Source: Bacillota bacterium
GTDB lineage: Bacteria; Bacillota; Clostridia; Lachnospirales; Lachnospiraceae
Direction: 5' to 3'
Assembly (NCBI GenBank): GCA_023450835.1
Contig: JAEXGM010000172.1
Location: forward strand, 1-23,159
DNA: 23,159 nucleotides
Shown: positions 15,716 through 23,141 of the stretch, piece after piece
Numbering within the stretch: position 1 is the stretch's first letter
How the letters are laid out: the number at the start of each line of letters is the position of its first letter
Program-made: the position numbers and the translations under genes
The notes under the pieces: model-generated
What the model saw: the letters and a program-made list of their open reading frames with translations, nothing else
Databases searched by the model: none
Told to the model about the DNA's origin: nothing

Positions 15716-17131
15716 CTATTCTTTCTCATTCAATTCTTTGTGTAAACCGTGAAATCTTGCCGCGCAGCCGTCACAATTGGTGCAGCTATGGCTGTTTTCC
15801 CAAAGTTTGTCTGCAACAATTTCCCATCTGTCAGCAACGGGTATACATTTTTCTGTAAGGTCTCTCACATCTTCCGGATTTTTAAGGTCCGTGGACTTCG
15901 CCCCCGATTTCTCCACCATTTCTGCCAGCCTTCCCTGATTATCCAGAAGCGGACAGGGTCTTAGCATATTTGCATTAAAGGGCTGGTTCTTATGGTATTC
16001 CATAAATAAAGGGGACTTAAGGGCTTCCAAAATAGTCTTTTCATAAACATTACTGTCTGAATAATGAATAAAGGCACAGGGCTCTACATCGCCGTTGGCA
16101 TTAATATGAAAATATCTTCTGCCGCCTGCAATACACCCCTTTACATACTCTCCGTCATTCCAAAAGTCCATAGTAAAAATCGGCTTGCTTTCACGATATT
16201 CCCGGATACGGTGATACATAAGCTCTCTTTGCTCAGCCGTTGCCAAAAGCTCCGGTTCAGCATCCGCCCCAACCGGCATATAGGTAAAGAACCAGGCAAA
16301 TTTGGCCCCCTTTTCAATCATGTAATCAAAATACTTTTCACTTGCAATAACTTCAGTGTTTTTACTGGTATAACAGCAGGATATACCAAAGGGAAGTCTT
16401 TTAGCCCTTAAAGTTTCCATTGCCTTCTCCACCGCCTGAAAAGTCCCGTCTCCTCTTCTATAATCCGTCTCCTCTCTGAAACCCTCTACGCTGATAGCCG
16501 GGACGAAGTTCTTTACCCGAAGCATCTCCTCTGCAAATTTTTCGTCAATTAAAGTTCCGTTGGTAAAGGCAAGGAAAGAGCAATCTTTGTGTTTTTCACA
16601 AAGAGTTATAATATCCTTCTTCCGTACCAGAGGTTCGCCGCCCGAATAAATATAGAAGTATATTCCCAATTCTTTTCCCTGTGTAATAATGTTATCCAGC
16701 GTATCGATATTCATATTCAGATGATTGCCATATTCCGCTGACCAGCAGCCAATGCAGTGCAGATTACAGCCGGATGTAGGGTCCAGAAGGATAGCCCAGG
16801 GTACGTTGCACTGGTGCTTTGCTCTGGCTTTATGCTGTCTTTTTCCCCCAAGAAATACTCCGTTTACAATAAAATTCTCAAATAGTTTTTTTCTGACTTC
16901 ATTATCAACATCCGTATACAGGCTTTGAATGAGACGGTACCAATTGTTGTCTTTATTGTTCATATATGACAGAATAAGCTTTGCCTGATTCCCGACATAT
17001 TTTCCTTTCTTATCAATCCTTATCAGCCAATTTAATACTTGCGGTATATTCTTTTCAGGATTGGAATCCAGGTACTGAACCGCTTTCCGAATACCAAAAC
17101 TTTGTAGTGCCTCCTTAATATTTTTTTTCAT
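15716..17131 (-). CDS. Radical SAM protein with SPASM-like C-terminal domain, unknown substrate
   Basis: This protein of about 471 residues binds a [4Fe-4S] cluster through CNLHCIGC (Cys122, Cys126, Cys129) and uses S-adenosylmethionine for radical chemistry. Downstream Cys residues (AGGRRYFHINANGDVEPCAF, RPCPLLD, and CTNCDGC near the C-terminus) suggest SPASM-type auxiliary clusters. About 115 helical residues precede the core, which is longer than in most SPASM enzymes. I use ATG at 17129-17131, because a TATAAT -10 box at 17159-17164 would put the transcript start only about six bases before the in-frame TTG at 17144-17146. Ribosome sites are poor for both. No precursor peptide gene was found beside it, so a RiPP role is not supported. 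The reaction is unknown. Confidence 0.88.
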   Translation of the reverse strand: MKKNIKEALQSFGIRKAVQYLDSNPEKNIPQVLNWLIRIDKKGKYVGNQAKLILSYMNNKDNNWYRLIQSLYTDVDNEVRKKLFENFIVNGVFLGGKRQHKARAKHQCNVPWAILLDPTSGCNLHCIGCWSAEYGNHLNMNIDTLDNIITQGKELGIYFYIYSGGEPLVRKKDIITLCEKHKDCSFLAFTNGTLIDEKFAEEMLRVKNFVPAISVEGFREETDYRRGDGTFQAVEKAMETLRAKRLPFGISCCYTSKNTEVIASEKYFDYMIEKGAKFAWFFTYMPVGADAEPELLATAEQRELMYHRIREYRESKPIFTMDFWNDGEYVKGCIAGGRRYFHINANGDVEPCAFIHYSDSNVYEKTILEALKSPLFMEYHKNQPFNANMLRPCPLLDNQGRLAEMVEKSGAKSTDLKNPEDVRDLTEKCIPVADRWEIVADKLWENSHSCTNCDGCAARFHGLHKELNEKE

Positions 17132-17158
17132 ACTCCACCGAATCAACCCGTTTTAGTT

Positions 17159-17164
17159 ATTATA
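17159..17164 (-). promoter_or_regulatory. Candidate -10 box of the radical SAM gene
   Basis: TATAAT on the minus strand lies 28 bp upstream of the chosen ATG. No good -35 match was found at 16-18 bp, so the promoter may be weak or activated. Confidence 0.35.
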
Positions 17165-17230
17165 TGCACTGTCCCGGGTAAAATACACGATTAACTTTTC
17201 AAATAAAGGCCGCATTTATTGGCTTTCATG

Positions 17231-17278
17231 TAAAAATACTGCCGTCCGGGTTCAAAAGAGAACTTCAGGCGGCAGTAG
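17231..17278 (-). terminator. Intrinsic terminator after the 76-residue gene
   Basis: On the minus strand TACTGCCG (17270-17277) pairs with CGGCAGTA (17237-17244), and inner GAAGTTC pairs imperfectly with GAACCC. The stem is followed by TTTTT (17232-17236). It lies about 55 bp after the stop codon and closes the GH5 operon. Confidence 0.82.
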
Positions 17279-17332
17279 GTTATGCAGGCTTATGAAATAA
17301 AAAGAATATTAGATTCCTTTATAATTTATATA

Positions 17333-17563
17333 TTACATGGCAATATCTTTTAGTTCAGCTACTAATTCCATATCAGAAGCAGTAATTCTTAAATTAGAGC
17401 TAAGCGTCTCACCGGATACTGTTGTTACCGTAATCTCAATGATACTTCCCTCCTGTAAGCCTTTATTCTTTACCGCTTCCATGAATTTAGGAAACTTAGG
17501 ATGATTTGCGGTAAAGCTATCCCACGTTTTCTTTAACTTCATCATTTTCATAGGGTTTAGCAT
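17333..17563 (-). CDS. Small conserved-looking protein, unknown function (76 residues)
   Basis: The protein begins MLNPMKMMKLKKTWDSFTAN, a basic, Met-rich amphipathic segment. It continues with a helix and then a beta-rich half containing GSIIEITVTTVSGETLSSNL. It has no signal peptide, Cys pair or transmembrane segment. The ATG at 17561-17563 follows AAAGGAGA by seven bases, an excellent ribosome site; the reading frame extends further upstream but without such a site. It lies 67 bp after the GH5 lipoprotein gene and before a strong terminator, so it is probably the last gene of that operon. I do not recognise the family, and no function is proposed. Confidence 0.8.
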   Translation of the reverse strand: MLNPMKMMKLKKTWDSFTANHPKFPKFMEAVKNKGLQEGSIIEITVTTVSGETLSSNLRITASDMELVAELKDIAM

Positions 17564-17630
17564 GGTCTTCTCTCCTTTGGTTATGTCCATCATACATACA
17601 TTAAATCTTCGGAAGAGAAAAATCACCCCA

Positions 17631-19529
17631 TTACTTTGCTGTAATGAAAAAACTCTCCCAGCTGCTTGGGCTGTCTCTGTCTGCCACCAGGGGAGTTCCG
17701 CTGAGATTTTCATCAGAGCAGACGAATTTACCTGTTATGGAAGACTTGAGTGCATAAAGGGCATCTGATATTTCAACTATGGTGAATTTATCGGCATCCT
17801 TTTCAGTTTTTCCACCGGTCTTTAGTTTATTTGTAGTTTTATCCACCGTTACATAGCTTTTATCCTCAGCTTGTAAAAGTATGGTCCCTTCTTCGCCCTT
17901 AATGATGTGAAAATAATTCTTTATTTCACTGTCTGATGCCAACAAACCGCCGTCTCCCTGAACGGAAACATACAGGTTCTTATGAAGTGCCTTTAAGCTA
18001 TAATCCCCTTCTGAGATATCAACAGGTTTCAGTCCCAGAGAATTCTCCGCTACAGGCATTACGCAATACTTCGTGAGCACATGGCTGAGCTCTTTATTTT
18101 CTACGGATTTACCGCTGGCTCCCCAGACATTTTCAATAGCCTCTTTTGAAGTATTCTCCAGGGTAATATCTCCTACCGACTGATTATAAAGTCCCCAATT
18201 GCCGTATTCCGCCACACATTTATAAGTCCAGGTAGTCCAGTTAAGTCCTGCATCCGTTAACAATTTAAGACCTTCATCCCAGGCTTGTGTACTATTAAAA
18301 TAACTGAATTCCCCCATATAGCTGGGAACATTATAATCCGCCGTTGCAATAGCATTCACTTTAGTTTCCATGTTGGTTATCTGCTTGCCCGCCGCATTAT
18401 CATAATCATCATAGAGATAATTATGATATTCATACATAACATTTTCCCATTGATATTCGGATGGGTCAGGCAGGTCAACAGGGTCCCAGGTAGCTTCCAT
18501 TACAATTACATGGTCCTTATCCAGTGCACGGATACGGTCATAAGCTGTATCATATACTGTCCAGAGAATCTGGTGAAGTTCCTCATCACTTTTACCGGAA
18601 TTATAACGGTAGGTACAGTAAGGCTCATTCAGCAGATCGTAACCTGCCACTACCGGATTCCCTTCATATCGTTTGGCAATTTCGTCCCATATCTTATAGA
18701 AAAGCTCCTGATTCTTTTTTACTTCCGCTTCATTACCAAAGAAGAATCTGGAGGCCCCCATCTTATCATCCCCGCCGTCAAGACCTGAATGGTCACTGCC
18801 GTTTTGAGAACCCGGGGCTCCGTGGAAATCAAGGATTACATACATCCCCCTCTCTCCCGCTTCTTTTATGAACCAGTCAAAGGTCTTATACCAATCCGTA
18901 TGGAACTGACCCTTTTCATCTACGATATTCCGATACCAAAAAGGCAGTCTTAAGCAGTTAATTCCAAGATTCTGGCAGTTATCAAGGTCCTTCTCGGTAA
19001 AATAATTGTCCTGATAAAGCTTCACCATATCATACATGGCATCTTTTCCAAACTTTTTCTCCAGATAGGTATAAATCCCGGTCTCATCTTTGACCTCTGT
19101 CCCGGGATTGGTAGGAGTCATCCAAAATTCCTGGAAAAGCCAGCCGCCGACATTGGTACCCCTAAGGTTCACCACATCTCCTTCACCGGATTTATTGCGC
19201 AGGTTCTTATCCTTTGCTTTTAAAAAATCTTCTTTGCTGACAGGCTCTCTCTTGGTAACTGCAATTACCTCCGCATCATTGTTTTGTGTATTATCAGTAT
19301 TTTCTTTGCCCGTATCCTTCTCCGTACCGGCAGTATCTCCGGCCTGTGCCGTCGGTGAAGGAGTTGGTGCAGGTGAATCCTTTTCCTTCTTCTGGCAGGC
19401 TGCAAGGCCGCCTAGCATCAACAGAACGCCCAGTCTCAGCAGACATTTCTTAACCGTCTTTTCTGCCTTTTCCCTTGCTTTACGCTTACTGTCACCAGAT
19501 TCGCGGCTTTTCCTCTTACCCTGAATCAT
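17631..19529 (-). CDS. GH5 glycoside hydrolase lipoprotein, exo-beta-1,3-glucanase-like
   Basis: This 632-residue lipoprotein has an unusually long basic n-region, a hydrophobic core and the lipobox GLAAC (Cys45). A Pro/Thr/Asp-rich linker follows. The catalytic domain starts with LRGTNVGGWLFQEFWMTPT, and HGAPGSQNGSDHSG lies in its middle. Both resemble fungal-type exo-beta-1,3-glucanases (GH5_9) more than cellulases. The acid/base is Glu302 in LLNEPY and the nucleophile Glu407 in YMGEFSYF. The last 125 residues look like a beta-trefoil/fascin-like module, possibly sugar-binding. The ATG at 19527-19529 is two bases from the stop codon of the upstream GH5 gene, and its GGGGAGAGG ribosome site lies inside that gene, so the two are translationally linked. 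The specific substrate is inferred. Confidence 0.9.
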   Translation of the reverse strand: MIQGKRKSRESGDSKRKAREKAEKTVKKCLLRLGVLLMLGGLAACQKKEKDSPAPTPSPTAQAGDTAGTEKDTGKENTDNTQNNDAEVIAVTKREPVSKEDFLKAKDKNLRNKSGEGDVVNLRGTNVGGWLFQEFWMTPTNPGTEVKDETGIYTYLEKKFGKDAMYDMVKLYQDNYFTEKDLDNCQNLGINCLRLPFWYRNIVDEKGQFHTDWYKTFDWFIKEAGERGMYVILDFHGAPGSQNGSDHSGLDGGDDKMGASRFFFGNEAEVKKNQELFYKIWDEIAKRYEGNPVVAGYDLLNEPYCTYRYNSGKSDEELHQILWTVYDTAYDRIRALDKDHVIVMEATWDPVDLPDPSEYQWENVMYEYHNYLYDDYDNAAGKQITNMETKVNAIATADYNVPSYMGEFSYFNSTQAWDEGLKLLTDAGLNWTTWTYKCVAEYGNWGLYNQSVGDITLENTSKEAIENVWGASGKSVENKELSHVLTKYCVMPVAENSLGLKPVDISEGDYSLKALHKNLYVSVQGDGGLLASDSEIKNYFHIIKGEEGTILLQAEDKSYVTVDKTTNKLKTGGKTEKDADKFTIVEISDALYALKSSITGKFVCSDENLSGTPLVADRDSPSSWESFFITAK

Positions 19530-19531
19530 TC

Positions 19532-21199
19532 TTAAATTACCTCTCCCCTGTATGTATGGGTCGCTTCCAGTTCTATGCTTCCCTTTATTACTTTAACAGT
19601 AAGCACAGAGTGTCCCCTTTGCCTTAAGGCCAGCTTACCGGTGATTTTTTGTTCCTCTCCCGGTTCACTCTCTATTACAGAAAGTACCTCTCCATCCTGC
19701 AATACTTCAAAAACAGCAGATTCGCTATTATAATACCTTACACCGATTTCATCTCTTTCTCCGATGTTATTCAGGCTGTATGCAGCATATTCATCCTTTA
19801 CAAGTTCAAGTACAAACTTAAGGAAACCGCAGTCAAAGCCGAATTTCTTCTGATAATCCTTATGTTTCTCTTTAATTGTCATCCCTGTCCCGAGACGGTA
19901 ACGATATATATTATCTTCTGCATGTAAGCCGGAATAAGCTATCCCTTTACCTGAGACAAGATTTTGCTCTGTATATACAGAATTCCCTTCAGCTCTAAAT
20001 TCATCAAAATCTGTTCCCCTGATAACGCTTCCGGGTTCCCTAAGAACCGCCGCCGATACCTCTTCTTTAAAATCACAGTTATCAAGCAGCATATTGTGCA
20101 GGTATTCCTCTAATATTTCCTTTGCTTTGTCATACCCCGGATGCATGCCGCCATTGGTATAGCTGATAATCATATTCCAGTCTTTGGGCATAGGTACAGA
20201 ACAGGGAGAATTGGCACAGTCCATCTTCTTCCAGGGCCAGATATTATAGCCGATACCCAGGCTTTCTGCCAGAGGATACATAGCTGTAAACCACTCTATG
20301 GTATTCTCTCCGCTTTCTCCAAGCCAAAGGGGAACATTCCATTTCTCTCTCAGCTCAAGATAGTCTCTGTAACAGGACTTATCCGGTATGCAGGCATATC
20401 TATGGAAATGAATAATCATCTTATCATCATATTTTTTATAAAATACCTCATTGGCAGTGGCCCAATGGTGTCCTTCAATACTGAGAAGGTGCTTTTTATC
20501 TACTTTTCTGATTTCCGCCGCAGCTTTCTCATAAAACTCGCAAAGACGCGGAACAAGATATTCCACATCCTTATCCTTCTCATGTCTCTTGGGTCTTAGT
20601 GGTTCGTTCAAAAGATCATATCCACCGACGATATAGCGGTCCGCATAACGCTCTGCCAGACGTTTCCACAGCTGTATACCTTTCTGAAAACAGTCCTCAT
20701 CTATAAAAAGTCTCGGCATATCGTCGATACAATCGTCAATATTAGCCCCTGTCTGACCGCCCGGTGCCCCGTGCAGGTCGATAAAGGCATAAAGTCCATA
20801 TTTCTCGCACCAGTCAATTACCCGGTCAAGAAGCAAAAAGCCTTCCTCCACCCAGTTAAGCCCCGGCGCTTCCTCCAGGAAAAGTCTGGCGTTAATAGGA
20901 ATACGTACAGAATTATACCCCAGCTCCTTCATCCGCTTTATATCCCCTTCGGCAATATAATTGTCACGAAACCTTTTCCAGAATTCCTTGGAATACTCTG
21001 CTCCCGTAAGCTCTTCTATCACTGCTTCAATTCTTCTGGGCCTGTCGAAACGCTCACTTCCCATGGACTTCCACATATACCCCTCACATAAAAGCCAGTT
21101 GCCAAGACCCCAGCCTTTTAAAAGAACCGTCTGTCCATCTTCGTTAATAATTCTCGTACCGTCTACATCCAAAAATCCCTTTACTACATTCTCCTGCAT
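19532..21199 (-). CDS. GH5 family glycoside hydrolase, apparently cytoplasmic, with extra C-terminal domain
   Basis: This 555-residue protein lacks a signal peptide. The (beta/alpha)8 GH5 domain includes LKGWGLGNWLL near 30 and DLHGAPGGQTG near 140. Its acid/base is Glu199 in YDLLNEPLRP and its nucleophile Glu295 in LWLGESGEN. About 190 residues after the barrel (from about 365) look beta-rich and are not an obvious known carbohydrate module. I chose ATG at 21197-21199 because AGAAAGGA lies seven bases upstream; an in-frame GTG six codons earlier (21215-21217) has none. It is first in an operon with the secreted GH5 lipoprotein and probably processes imported oligosaccharides. A palindromic operator-like site covers the promoter. 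Confidence 0.9.
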   Translation of the reverse strand: MQENVVKGFLDVDGTRIINEDGQTVLLKGWGLGNWLLCEGYMWKSMGSERFDRPRRIEAVIEELTGAEYSKEFWKRFRDNYIAEGDIKRMKELGYNSVRIPINARLFLEEAPGLNWVEEGFLLLDRVIDWCEKYGLYAFIDLHGAPGGQTGANIDDCIDDMPRLFIDEDCFQKGIQLWKRLAERYADRYIVGGYDLLNEPLRPKRHEKDKDVEYLVPRLCEFYEKAAAEIRKVDKKHLLSIEGHHWATANEVFYKKYDDKMIIHFHRYACIPDKSCYRDYLELREKWNVPLWLGESGENTIEWFTAMYPLAESLGIGYNIWPWKKMDCANSPCSVPMPKDWNMIISYTNGGMHPGYDKAKEILEEYLHNMLLDNCDFKEEVSAAVLREPGSVIRGTDFDEFRAEGNSVYTEQNLVSGKGIAYSGLHAEDNIYRYRLGTGMTIKEKHKDYQKKFGFDCGFLKFVLELVKDEYAAYSLNNIGERDEIGVRYYNSESAVFEVLQDGEVLSVIESEPGEEQKITGKLALRQRGHSVLTVKVIKGSIELEATHTYRGEVI

Positions 21200-21266
21200 A
21201 ATAGTTCCTTTCTGCACATCTAATCTGTCTGCCGGTTAAAATACAAAAACTATGCTCTGGTTTATA

Positions 21267-21287
21267 AATAAAAACGTTTTTATTATA
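21267..21287 (-). promoter_or_regulatory. Palindromic operator overlapping the GH5 operon promoter
   Basis: AATAAAAACGTTTTTATT (21267-21284) is a perfect 18-bp palindrome centred on CG, a form typical of LacI-family or CcpA (cre-like) sites with the AANCGNTT core. A TATAAT -10 (21282-21287, minus strand) overlaps its edge, so the transcript would start near the palindrome centre. The -35 is weak at normal spacing. Repressor binding here would block transcription. Confidence 0.6.
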
Positions 21288-21407
21288 ATAACACATTTTG
21301 CACTTATTTACAACATTGAATTAGTATTTTTTCATGACTTTCTAACAATGATTCAGGCACTTTCCTAAAAATCGTTTTAAATACCAATACTTTCAATTAT
21401 ATTAATA

Positions 21408-21485
21408 AACAAAAAGGAACTGCCCAGTTTTAAGTAACACACCAGTTATAACTGTATATTACTTGAAACCGGGCAGCCCCTTTGT
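21408..21485 (-). terminator. Intrinsic terminator of the SPFH/RHH operon
   Basis: A long stem is formed by AAAGG plus CTGCCC (21413-21425) with GGGCAG plus CCTTT (21471-21483), extended by GTTT/AAAC and AGTAA/TTACT pairs. The loop holds a 12-bp palindrome, CAGTTATAACTG (21433-21444). On the minus strand it ends CCTTTTTG. It begins about 35 bp after the RHH stop codon. Confidence 0.82.
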
Positions 21486-21516
21486 TATAGGTCTTAGTTT
21501 GAAAAATACTTTTATT

Positions 21517-21783
21517 TTAATTTCCTTTTCTCTTTCTTACACACTCTGACAGCAGGAATTCAATCTGACCATTAATGGAGCGGTAATCATCCTCTGCCCA
21601 TACAGCCAGGTCATTCCATAATGCCGGCGACAGTCTTAAAAGAATCTGTTTCTTGGATTTCTCTTTTTCTTTTATCTGCTTTTCCTTTTGTAAGAGTTCC
21701 TGCTCTATTTCTTTGATTCTTTCAAGGCGTTTTTGCAGCTCTTCTTCCCTTTTATCTATACTACCTTCATTGTTAACTGTCAT
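21517..21783 (-). CDS. Coiled-coil ribbon-helix-helix (Arc-like) DNA-binding protein
   Basis: In this 88-residue protein, residues 9-43 are almost all Glu, Lys, Gln, Arg and Leu and form a strongly predicted coiled coil. Residues 45-84 match an Arc/MetJ-type ribbon-helix-helix: strand KKQILLRL, helix PALWNDLAVWAEDD, turn YRS, helix INGQIEFLLSECV. Arc proteins bind DNA as dimers of dimers on half-sites about 11 bp apart. The ATG at 21781-21783 has AGAAAGG eight bases upstream. The gene starts 21 bp after the SPFH stop codon and shares its operon and terminator. The palindrome over the operon promoter is a natural target, implying autoregulation. The family fit is by eye. Confidence 0.78.
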   Translation of the reverse strand: MTVNNEGSIDKREEELQKRLERIKEIEQELLQKEKQIKEKEKSKKQILLRLSPALWNDLAVWAEDDYRSINGQIEFLLSECVRKRKGN

Positions 21784-21804
21784 TTTAATGCCTTTCTATG
21801 GAAT

Positions 21805-22824
21805 CTAATAAATAGAACCGCTGTTTACAATAGGCTGAGCATCCTTATTACCACAGAGCACTACAAGCAGATTGCTTACCATAGCTGCCTTTCTTTCATC
21901 ATCCAGTACTACAATCTCTTCCTGACCCAGCTGGTCGATTGCCATCTTAACCATACTGACAGCACCTTCCACTATCTTCTGTCTGGCTGCAATTACAGCC
22001 ACTGCCTGCTGCCTCTGAAGCATTGCCGCTGCGATTTCTTCCGCATAGGAAAGATGAGTAATTCTCACTTCCTTAATCTCAAGACCAGCTTCGCTGACTC
22101 TTTGCTGCAGTTCTACTCTCATACTATCAGCGATTTCCTGGCTGCTTCCCCTTAAGGTCTTTTCATCGGCATCGTTTTCCATCGTATCATAAGGATAAAG
22201 TCTGGCAACATTTCGAATGGTGGAATCACATTGAATAGAAAGAAAAGTCTTATAATTATCCACGTTAAAAACAGCCTTTGTAGGATCTGCCACTCTCCAG
22301 ATAACCACCGCTCCTATGATAATAGGATTCCCCAGCACATCATTTACCTTCTGTTTTTCATTGCTTAGAGTAAGTGTCTTGGTTGAGATCTTCTTACTGC
22401 CGGATTCAGCAGCTGTAGCTGGAGCTGCAGTTGTACCGAAATTACTTGCGTTCACGTTAGAAGCGCCTGGTACCGTCCTGGCCGGGTGAATAGCCCCTGC
22501 AAAAGGATTGGTATAATAAAAGCCTTCCTTCTTGATTGTTCCGTAATACTTACCAAACAGAGTCATTACAATTGCTTCGTTGGGATTTAAAATATGAAAA
22601 CCACCTAGCATGATACAAAATACAATCAGTAAGATGATTCCTGCTACCAGCAAAAATCCTCCGACTCCATAGCTTTCCCTGCTTAGCTCAACTGCCCCGT
22701 AGATTATTGCCCAGATTGACAGGCCGAATCCTATAAGCACTTGTATGAGCATAATACCTCCGCTAATAGGTTTGATTTCTTTTTCTTCTACGTTGTTTAA
22801 TTTCTGCCTGTTTTCATTGTCCAT
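21805..22824 (-). CDS. SPFH / band 7 (stomatin-prohibitin) membrane protein
   Basis: This protein of about 339 residues has two N-terminal hydrophobic segments (about 24-45 and 53-77) followed by an SPFH/band 7 domain starting near NEAIVMTLFGKYYG. SPFH proteins form membrane-bound rings or scaffolds in functional membrane microdomains. Between the first band 7 strands is a Ala/Thr/Ser-rich insert (about 110-143). The C-terminal half holds a long helix with repeats such as EIAAAMLQRQQAVAVIAAR. The start ATG at 22822-22824 is preceded by GGAGGAAGTT; an upstream in-frame ATG (22834-22836) would bury that ribosome site. The gene heads an operon with the RHH protein. Its cargo is unknown. Confidence 0.92.
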   Translation of the reverse strand: MDNENRQKLNNVEEKEIKPISGGIMLIQVLIGFGLSIWAIIYGAVELSRESYGVGGFLLVAGIILLIVFCIMLGGFHILNPNEAIVMTLFGKYYGTIKKEGFYYTNPFAGAIHPARTVPGASNVNASNFGTTAAPATAAESGSKKISTKTLTLSNEKQKVNDVLGNPIIIGAVVIWRVADPTKAVFNVDNYKTFLSIQCDSTIRNVARLYPYDTMENDADEKTLRGSSQEIADSMRVELQQRVSEAGLEIKEVRITHLSYAEEIAAAMLQRQQAVAVIAARQKIVEGAVSMVKMAIDQLGQEEIVVLDDERKAAMVSNLLVVLCGNKDAQPIVNSGSIY

Positions 22825-22922
22825 AACTTCCTCCATCTGCCATTGCTGGCCTGCTAATCATTAGGCTGGGTCCAGGAATTGTCTTTAAGCTCCTTTACGT
22901 TATATCTCCTAATGAATTATAT

Positions 22923-22974
22923 TATTATGATATCAATATGATATCATAATATCTTAGTTGCATTATTTTGTCAA
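22923..22974 (-). promoter_or_regulatory. Strong promoter with a 29-bp palindromic operator, SPFH/RHH operon
   Basis: On the minus strand TTGACA (22969-22974), a 17-nt spacer and TATTAT (22946-22951) make a near-consensus promoter. The arms of a perfect inverted repeat, 22923-22935 and 22939-22951 (13 bp each, 3-bp centre), overlap the -10 and the start of transcription. The repeat contains TGATATCA at 22928-22935 and 22939-22946, exactly 11 bp apart. This suits two ribbon-helix-helix dimers and points to autorepression by the RHH protein encoded downstream. Confidence 0.75.
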
Positions 22975-23007
22975 TCAAAAAAATATAGATAAAAGATAAA
23001 TTAATGC

Positions 23008-23035
23008 TTGACTTTTGGACAAAATGTAGTAGAAT
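23008..23035 (+). promoter_or_regulatory. Promoter of the tRNA-Leu gene
   Basis: TTGACT (23008-23013), 16 nt and TAGAAT (23030-23035) form a good sigma-A promoter about 20 bp before the tRNA. It is divergent from the SPFH promoter; the two -35 boxes are about 33 bp apart. Confidence 0.65.
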
Positions 23036-23056
23036 ATATACGTTAGTGTTTCGCAT

Positions 23057-23141
23057 GCAGTTGTGGCGGAATTGGCATACGCGCTAGATTCAGGTTCTAG
23101 TCCGCTTAACGTGGGTAGGGGTTCAAGTCCCCTCAACTGCA
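23057..23141 (+). tRNA. tRNA-Leu, anticodon CAG
   Basis: The 85-nt gene has an acceptor stem GCAGTTG (23057-23063) paired with CAACTGC (23134-23140) and discriminator A at 23141. Its anticodon stem is CTAGA/TCTAG with loop TTCAGGT, giving anticodon CAG, which reads CUG codons. The T-arm contains GGTTCAAGTCC. The long variable arm of class II tRNAs, expected for leucine, is present before it. The 3' CCA is not encoded. Confidence 0.97.

Noticed and set aside
15704..15716. CAATAATTCACAC next to the radical SAM stop codon, resembling one arm of the hairpin A repeat
   Set aside because: Only 13 bases match, with no opposite arm or flanking B element, so chance cannot be excluded.
17629..17646. 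Small hairpin CATTAC/GTAATG at the GH5 lipoprotein stop codon with a nearby T-run
   Set aside because: The stem is only 6 bp and overlaps the stop codon. A gene with a strong ribosome site follows, so read-through seems more likely than termination.
18285..18788. 167-codon open frame antisense to the GH5 lipoprotein
   Set aside because: It overlaps the catalytic region of a well-supported gene, has no ribosome site and shows no recognisable domain.
20141..20599. 152-codon open frame antisense to the cytoplasmic GH5 gene
   Set aside because: Shadow of the GH5 coding frame; no start signals or domain.
21365..21381. Second operator-like site around AAAATCGTTTT upstream of the GH5 operon
   Set aside because: It is not a true palindrome and lies about 90 bp from the clear palindrome; too weak to call.
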